Part shown: one piece after another, positions 7,589-10,255 of the stretch
How positions within the stretch are numbered: position 1 is the stretch's first letter
Layout: every line of letters begins with the position of its first letter
Assembly (NCBI GenBank): GCA_003650255.1
Contig: QMOP01000031.1
Coordinates: 1-10,255 of the forward strand
Length of the DNA: 10,255 nucleotides
Reading direction: 5' to 3'
From: Caldisericota bacterium
GTDB taxonomy: Bacteria > CG03 > B21-G15
Program-made: the position numbers and the translations under genes
Notes under the pieces: model-generated
Told to the model about the DNA's origin: nothing
The model's database searches: none
The model's input: the letters and a program-made list of their open reading frames with translations, nothing else

Positions 7589-8561
7589 CATTTTAAGGTT
7601 AATTGTTGTTTTTACTGGGCCTGTTCTTGGATATTTAAAGATTTCTCAGGATGCAAAGGGAATTTTAATTGGAACAGGAATTGCTATTGGAGTTTTGGTT
7701 ATTGAACTTGCAATTCAGAGAATTCCTCTTGATGACCTTGTTGCAGCATTTATAGGAATAATTCTTGGTCTCATTACAGCAAGGGTTGTTGGGTTTCTTG
7801 TTGAATGGACAGAGAATCCGAGAGTTTTAGATATTTATAATAAGTATGACCTGATTTTAAAAATTGTTCTTGGATATATTGGAATGCTTTTTGTTTTAAG
7901 AAAGAAGAATGAACTATATCTTCTTGATAAAGACATAATAGCTCCTTTAAAGAAAAAAGAAAAACCAATTGTTGTTGTTGATACTTCCACTCTTATTGAT
8001 GGAAGGATTTATGATATTGTTAAATCTGGATTTATTAGTGGAATACTTGTTATACCTGAATGTGTATTAAAGGAGATCCATTTACTTTCAGATTCAGAGG
8101 ATAATCTCAAAAGGCAGAGAGGAAGGAGAGCACTTAATATTTTGAAGAAACTTCAAGAGGAGGCAATTGAGGATGTTGAGGTAAAGATTTATGAGAAGGA
8201 TTATCCTGAGGAAAAGTTTGTTGATGATAAACTCATAAAGGCATGTCTTGATTTAAATGCACCACTTTTAACAAATGATTTTAATTTAAATAAAATAGCA
8301 TCACTTAAAGGGGTGAAGGTTTTAAACATAAATAAACTTGCAAATGCTTTAAAACCTGTTGTTCTTCCCGGAGAGGAATTGGAGATTTTTATAATTAAGG
8401 AAGGAAAGGAGGAGAATCAGGGAGTTGGATATCTGGAGGATGGAACAATGGTTGTTGTTGAAAATGGAAAGAGATTTATAGGAAATAAGAAAAAGACAGT
8501 TGTGCAGTCAGTTCTTCAGACAGAGGCAGGAAAGATAGTTTTTACGAGGATAAAAAATTGA
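7578..8561 (+). CDS. YacL-like membrane protein with PIN and TRAM domains
   Basis: This is a membrane-tethered PIN-TRAM protein of the YacL family. Its substrate is not established, but PIN domains are usually RNases and TRAM domains bind RNA. The 327-residue product has about four membrane segments (around 3-20, 28-45, 53-75 and 93-107), then a basic linker. The PIN domain (about 129-255) has acidic positions in V-V-V-D-T-S-T-L-I-D-G-R (D135), near E166, in F-V-D-D-K-L (D216/D217) and in L-T-N-D-F-N-L (D234). The TRAM domain spans about 262-324, with G-V-G-Y-L-E-D-G-T-M-V-V-V. The start ATG lies inside radA (11-base overlap), and an in-frame stop just upstream (7572) excludes an earlier start. 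The order radA-yacL-ispD-ispF matches the Bacillus order minus disA. The acidic PIN positions look intact, so nuclease activity is plausible but inferred. Confidence 0.92.
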   Translation: MFLNILRLIVVFTGPVLGYLKISQDAKGILIGTGIAIGVLVIELAIQRIPLDDLVAAFIGIILGLITARVVGFLVEWTENPRVLDIYNKYDLILKIVLGYIGMLFVLRKKNELYLLDKDIIAPLKKKEKPIVVVDTSTLIDGRIYDIVKSGFISGILVIPECVLKEIHLLSDSEDNLKRQRGRRALNILKKLQEEAIEDVEVKIYEKDYPEEKFVDDKLIKACLDLNAPLLTNDFNLNKIASLKGVKVLNINKLANALKPVVLPGEELEIFIIKEGKEENQGVGYLEDGTMVVVENGKRFIGNKKKTVVQSVLQTEAGKIVFTRIKN

Positions 8562-9205
8562 AAGTATCAGCAATAATACTTGGTGCAGGTTTTGGTAAGA
8601 GAATTGGAGGAAGAATTCCAAAGCAGTTTTTGAAATTAAAAGATAAGAGTTTACTTGAAATCCTGATTGATGAATTTAAGAAAGAAAAAAGGATTTATGA
8701 AATAATTGTTACTGTTCCTGAGAGGTATTTAAATAGATTTAAGAATAGAGGAAAGGTAAAATTTATAAAAGGTGGGGTTTTAAGGCAGGATTCAGTTTTT
8801 CTTGCTGGAAAATTGATAAAAAAGGAGTCAGATTATGTTTTAATTCATGATGCATCCAGACCATTTTTGAATTATAAAATGATTAAATATTTTATTGACA
8901 ACTTAAAAGGGGAGGATGCACTTATATTTGGAAGACCCGCAATTGATACACTTAAATTTGTAAAAGAAAATTTTATTTTAAGGACAGTTTCAAGAAAGAA
9001 TATCTGGTATGCAGAGACACCTCAAGGATTTAAAAGAAAAATTTTTATGAGGATGTTAGAGGTTCTTGAGAAAAGTAAAAAAGAGTTTACAGATGATTCA
9101 GAGATTGCAGAACATCTTGGAGTAAAAGTTAAGATTTTAAAAACACCTGATCTTAATTTTAAAATTACATTTAAAGAGGATATCAAACTTATCAAGTTGT
9201 TATGA
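8558..9205 (+). CDS. ispD: 2-C-methyl-D-erythritol 4-phosphate cytidylyltransferase
   Basis: This is the third enzyme of the MEP isoprenoid pathway and transfers CMP from CTP to methylerythritol phosphate. The 215-residue product is slightly shorter than E. coli IspD (236). The CTP-binding start reads L-G-A-G-F-G-K-R-I-G then R-I-P-K-Q-F (8-24), with the key basic residues R15 and K22. Further family motifs are G-G-V-L-R-Q-D-S-V (72-80), V-L-I-H-D-A-S-R-P-F (94-103), P-A-I-D-T-L-K (127-133), A-E-T-P-Q-G-F (152-158) and F-T-D-D-S (177-181). The end L-N-F-K-I-T (199-204) matches the usual N-x-K-I-T. The start is TTG overlapping the yacL stop (TTGA), with GAGGA at 8546-8550 seven bases before it. 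Its stop carries an ATGA that would normally be the next gene's start, but the following 124 bases are an insertion-like spacer before ispF. Confidence 0.96.
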   Translation: MKVSAIILGAGFGKRIGGRIPKQFLKLKDKSLLEILIDEFKKEKRIYEIIVTVPERYLNRFKNRGKVKFIKGGVLRQDSVFLAGKLIKKESDYVLIHDASRPFLNYKMIKYFIDNLKGEDALIFGRPAIDTLKFVKENFILRTVSRKNIWYAETPQGFKRKIFMRMLEVLEKSKKEFTDDSEIAEHLGVKVKILKTPDLNFKITFKEDIKLIKLL

Positions 9206-9207
9206 GA
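9200..9207 (+). repeat. 8-base direct repeat TTATGAGA, left copy (candidate target duplication)
   Basis: This covers the last codons of ispD, including its stop within ATGA. An identical TTATGAGA at 9328-9335 contains the ispF start codon. The match ends at both sides (G/A to the left, A/G to the right). It is the kind of duplication left by an insertion, though an 8-base match around a conserved ATGA junction could also arise by chance. Confidence 0.5.
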
Positions 9208-9333
9208 ATGCAAAAGAATAAGGAAGGTAGTTTTCCCTTATCACTATTTACCATTTGCCATTCACTATTCGCCATTTGCCATTCGCTGTTTTTGCTATTC
9301 GCCATTCGCTATTTGCCATTTACTGAATTATGA
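9202..9333 (+). CDS. Possible 43-residue hydrophobic small ORF bridging ispD and ispF
   Basis: The frame starts with the ATG of the ATGA at the ispD stop and ends with the TGA of the ATGA at the ispF start, giving four-base overlaps on both sides like the other junctions of this operon. The product begins M-R-M-Q-K-N-K-E-G, then is strongly hydrophobic from about residue 11 to 40. It contains a heptapeptide repeat (S-L-F-T-I-C-H, S-L-F-A-I-C-H, then S-L-F-L-L-F-A) because it reads through the 7-base array. There is no good Shine-Dalgarno sequence (nearest GAGGA is about 21 bases before the ATG). I recognise no family. It may be a true membrane microprotein, but more likely it is a read-through frame whose value is to couple translation of ispD and ispF. 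The array has no stops in any plus frame by composition, so openness alone is weak evidence for a protein. Confidence 0.25.
   Translation: MRMQKNKEGSFPLSLFTICHSLFAICHSLFLLFAIRYLPFTEL
9218..9241 (+). other. Weak imperfect hairpin upstream of the heptamer array
   Basis: ATAAGGAA-type sequence on the left can pair with TTCCCTTAT on the right: eight A-T/G-C pairs with one bulged C (9235) and a seven-base loop. There is no T tract after it, so it is not a convincing terminator, and ispF lies downstream in the same direction. The left arm overlaps AGGAAGG (9221-9227), a Shine-Dalgarno-like sequence with no start codon at a suitable distance. Confidence 0.3.
9241..9326 (+). repeat. Degenerate tandem heptamer array, consensus T-YR-C-YR-T
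   Basis: Eleven complete seven-base units plus a final partial one can be read off directly: TCACTAT, TTACCAT, TTGCCAT, TCACTAT, TCGCCAT, TTGCCAT, TCGCTGT, then two extra T bases (9290-9291), TTGCTAT, TCGCCAT, TCGCTAT, TTGCCAT and TTACTG. The fixed positions are T1, C4 and T7; positions 2, 3, 5 and 6 vary only by transitions. Similar seven-base arrays such as ATTCGCC/ATTCGCT/ATTTGCC occur between genes in several AT-rich or uncultivated bacteria, and 7-bp STRR repeats are known in cyanobacteria; a relationship is not shown. This is the only intergenic repeat in the window. Confidence 0.9.
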
Positions 9334-9335
9334 GA
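9328..9335 (+). repeat. 8-base direct repeat TTATGAGA, right copy, containing the ispF start
   Basis: This is identical to 9200-9207. The ATG at 9330-9332 is the ispF start codon, and the overlapping TGA (9331-9333) closes the 43-codon frame that begins in the left copy. Copy-to-copy distance is 128 bases. Confidence 0.5.
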
Positions 9336-9812
9336 GTAGGAATTGGATTTGACCAGCATAAGTTTGTAAGAGGAAGGAAACTTATTCTTGGTGGAGTGGA
9401 GATACCTTTTGATATGGGATTGGAAGGAAATTCAGATGCAGATGTTTTAATTCATGCAATAATTGATTCTCTTCTTGGAGCAGCAGGATTGAGGGATATA
9501 GGTTATTATTTTCCTCCTGATGATGAAAGATATAAGGATATATCTTCACTCAAACTTTTAAAAAAGGCAGTTGAGATTATAAAGGAGAAAGGATGGGAAG
9601 TGAATAATGTTGATGCTGTTTTATTTTTAAGCAAGCCGAAAGTTTCTGGTTATATTGAGGAAATGAAAAAGAAACTTGCTCCTGTTCTTGAAATACCAGA
9701 AGAGGACATTGGAATAAAGGCAACCTCTCCTGAAGGAATTGGAGCAATTGGAAGAGGAGAAGGAATTGCTTGCTGGAGTGTGTGTCTTCTTGTTAAGGGA
9801 ATAAGGAAATGA
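9330..9812 (+). CDS. ispF: 2-C-methyl-D-erythritol 2,4-cyclodiphosphate synthase
   Basis: This is a zinc-dependent trimeric enzyme of the MEP pathway. It cyclises the CDP-methylerythritol phosphate made after IspD and IspE. The 160-residue length and numbering match E. coli IspF almost residue for residue. The zinc ligands D8, H10 and H42 are present (G-F-D-Q-H; D-A-D-V-L-I-H), as are S35, D38, D56, K130, T132, E135 and R142-G-E-G-I-A. Several pocket positions differ from E. coli: N34 for H34, P63 for D63, P134 for T134 and A139 for F139. The start is fixed by the conserved M-R-V-G-I-G beginning. There is no Shine-Dalgarno sequence in the 20 bases before it (heptamer repeat and ACTGAATT), unlike most genes here, so initiation probably relies on ribosomes arriving through the upstream frame or on a leaderless or unstructured start. 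The end overlaps cysS as ATGA. Separate ispD and ispF genes here contrast with the fused IspDF of some proteobacteria. Confidence 0.96.
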   Translation: MRVGIGFDQHKFVRGRKLILGGVEIPFDMGLEGNSDADVLIHAIIDSLLGAAGLRDIGYYFPPDDERYKDISSLKLLKKAVEIIKEKGWEVNNVDAVLFLSKPKVSGYIEEMKKKLAPVLEIPEEDIGIKATSPEGIGAIGRGEGIACWSVCLLVKGIRK

Positions 9813-10255
9813 AAATATTTGATACCCTTAAAAAAAAGAAGGTTGATTTTATTCCTCAAAAAAAAGATGAAGCAAGAATCTATGTGTGTGGAATTACCCC
9901 TTATGATTATACTCATATAGGGCATGCAAGAAGTTATGTTTTTTTTGATTCTTTAAGAAGGTATTTGAAGTATAGAGGTTATAAGGTTATTTATGTTCAG
10001 AATTTTACTGATATTGACGATAAGATTATAAATAGAAGTAAAAAGGAAGGAATTTCATGGAAAGAGTTGGCTGATAAATATATTGATGCTTACTGGAAGG
10101 ATATAAGAAGATTGGGAGTTATTGACCCTGATGTGTCTCCAAAAGTAAGTGAACATATAAATGAGATAGTTGGAGCAGTTGAAAAACTTCTTGAAAAGGG
10201 GTATGCATACAGAATTTCGGATGGAATATATTTTGATGTCAGTAAATTTAAGGAT
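9809..10255 (+). CDS. cysS: Cysteinyl-tRNA synthetase, N-terminal part (3' end outside window)
   Basis: This class I aminoacyl-tRNA synthetase charges tRNA-Cys. The first 149 residues are present; the family is usually about 450-490 residues, so about two thirds lie beyond the window. Visible motifs are the zinc-ligand cysteine and start of the active site in V-C-G-I-T-P-Y-D-Y (C27), the HIGH motif H-I-G-H-A-R (36-41), and N-F-T-D-I-D-D-K-I-I-N-R-S (65-77), which is diagnostic of CysRS. T-P-Y-D replaces the more usual T-V-Y-D; that variant is also seen in the related MshC ligases. However, the T-D-I-D-D-K block, the G-Y-A-Y and Y-F-D-V patterns and the synteny favour CysS. The ATG overlaps the ispF stop, with AAGGGA (9795-9800) eight bases upstream. 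In Bacillus, gltX and cysE lie between ispF and cysS; neither is present here. Confidence 0.94.
   Translation, partial: MKIFDTLKKKKVDFIPQKKDEARIYVCGITPYDYTHIGHARSYVFFDSLRRYLKYRGYKVIYVQNFTDIDDKIINRSKKEGISWKELADKYIDAYWKDIRRLGVIDPDVSPKVSEHINEIVGAVEKLLEKGYAYRISDGIYFDVSKFKD

Larger units (their letters stand above)
9208..9335 (+). mobile_element. Candidate 128-bp insertion (repeat-bearing, non-coding) between ispD and ispF
   Basis: Sequence 9208-9327 is flanked by TTATGAGA copies (9200-9207 and 9328-9335). Removing 9208-9335 leaves ...AAG-TTG-TTATGAGA followed by the ispF second-codon region, changing only the base after the repeat, and gives an ATGA overlap between ispD and ispF. That is what nearly every other junction here shows. 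The insert has no terminal inverted repeats and no protein of its own, so it would be a non-autonomous element or a product of repair or slippage. The assignment is inference from the boundary repeat and the restored junction. Confidence 0.38.

Noticed and set aside
9218..9241. Rho-independent terminator after ispD
   Set aside because: The stem is AT-rich and bulged, no U-tract follows, and co-directional ispF and cysS continue immediately downstream.
9241..9326. CRISPR array
   Set aside because: The units are seven bases, contiguous and degenerate, with no spacers.
9809..10255. MshC (mycothiol ligase) instead of CysS
   Set aside because: T-P-Y-D resembles MshC, but T-D-I-D-D-K, the following CysRS-like sequence and the ispF-cysS neighbourhood favour CysS.

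Overview
The window is one densely packed, plus-strand gene cluster from an AT-rich diderm bacterium. Arginine is written almost entirely with AGA/AGG, and the proteins are rich in Lys, Glu and Ile. That is often seen in thermophiles and in AT-rich uncultivated lineages, but it does not fix the phylum. The diderm assignment rests on the MlaE-MlaF-MlaD lipid transporter. No rRNA, tRNA, CRISPR array, insertion sequence with transposase, or convincing promoter or terminator is visible, so transcription probably enters from upstream of base 1.

Layout. Bases 1-536 hold the end of a DUF2232/YybS-like membrane protein. It is followed by rplI (ribosomal protein L9), dnaB (replicative helicase) and alr (alanine racemase for D-Ala and peptidoglycan). 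Next come mlaE, mlaF and mlaD, an ABC-type phospholipid transporter whose MlaD carries a long C-terminal beta-rich domain. Then follow radA (recombination ATPase), a YacL-type membrane PIN-TRAM protein, ispD and ispF (two steps of the MEP isoprenoid pathway), and the 5' part of cysS (cysteinyl-tRNA synthetase). This joins two widely conserved neighbourhoods, DUF2232-rplI-dnaB and radA-(disA)-yacL-ispD-ispF-cysS, with a cell-envelope module between them. The disA gene usual between radA and yacL in Firmicutes is absent.

Coupling. Almost every junction is a 4-base ATGA or TTGA stop/start overlap, which implies translational coupling along the chain. The only real gap is ispD-ispF (9206-9329). 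It holds an array of degenerate heptamers of the form T-YR-C-YR-T. The gap is bounded by an 8-base direct repeat, TTATGAGA, that itself contains the ATGA stop/start signal. Deleting one repeat copy plus the insert (128 bp) restores an exact ispD/ispF ATGA overlap like the others, so the gap looks like an insertion with target duplication. The inserted sequence is free of stop codons in all three plus-strand frames. A 43-codon frame runs from the first ATGA to the second and could carry ribosomes across to ispF, which has no Shine-Dalgarno sequence of its own. This junction and the Mla module with a predicted barrel are the most interesting parts of the window.
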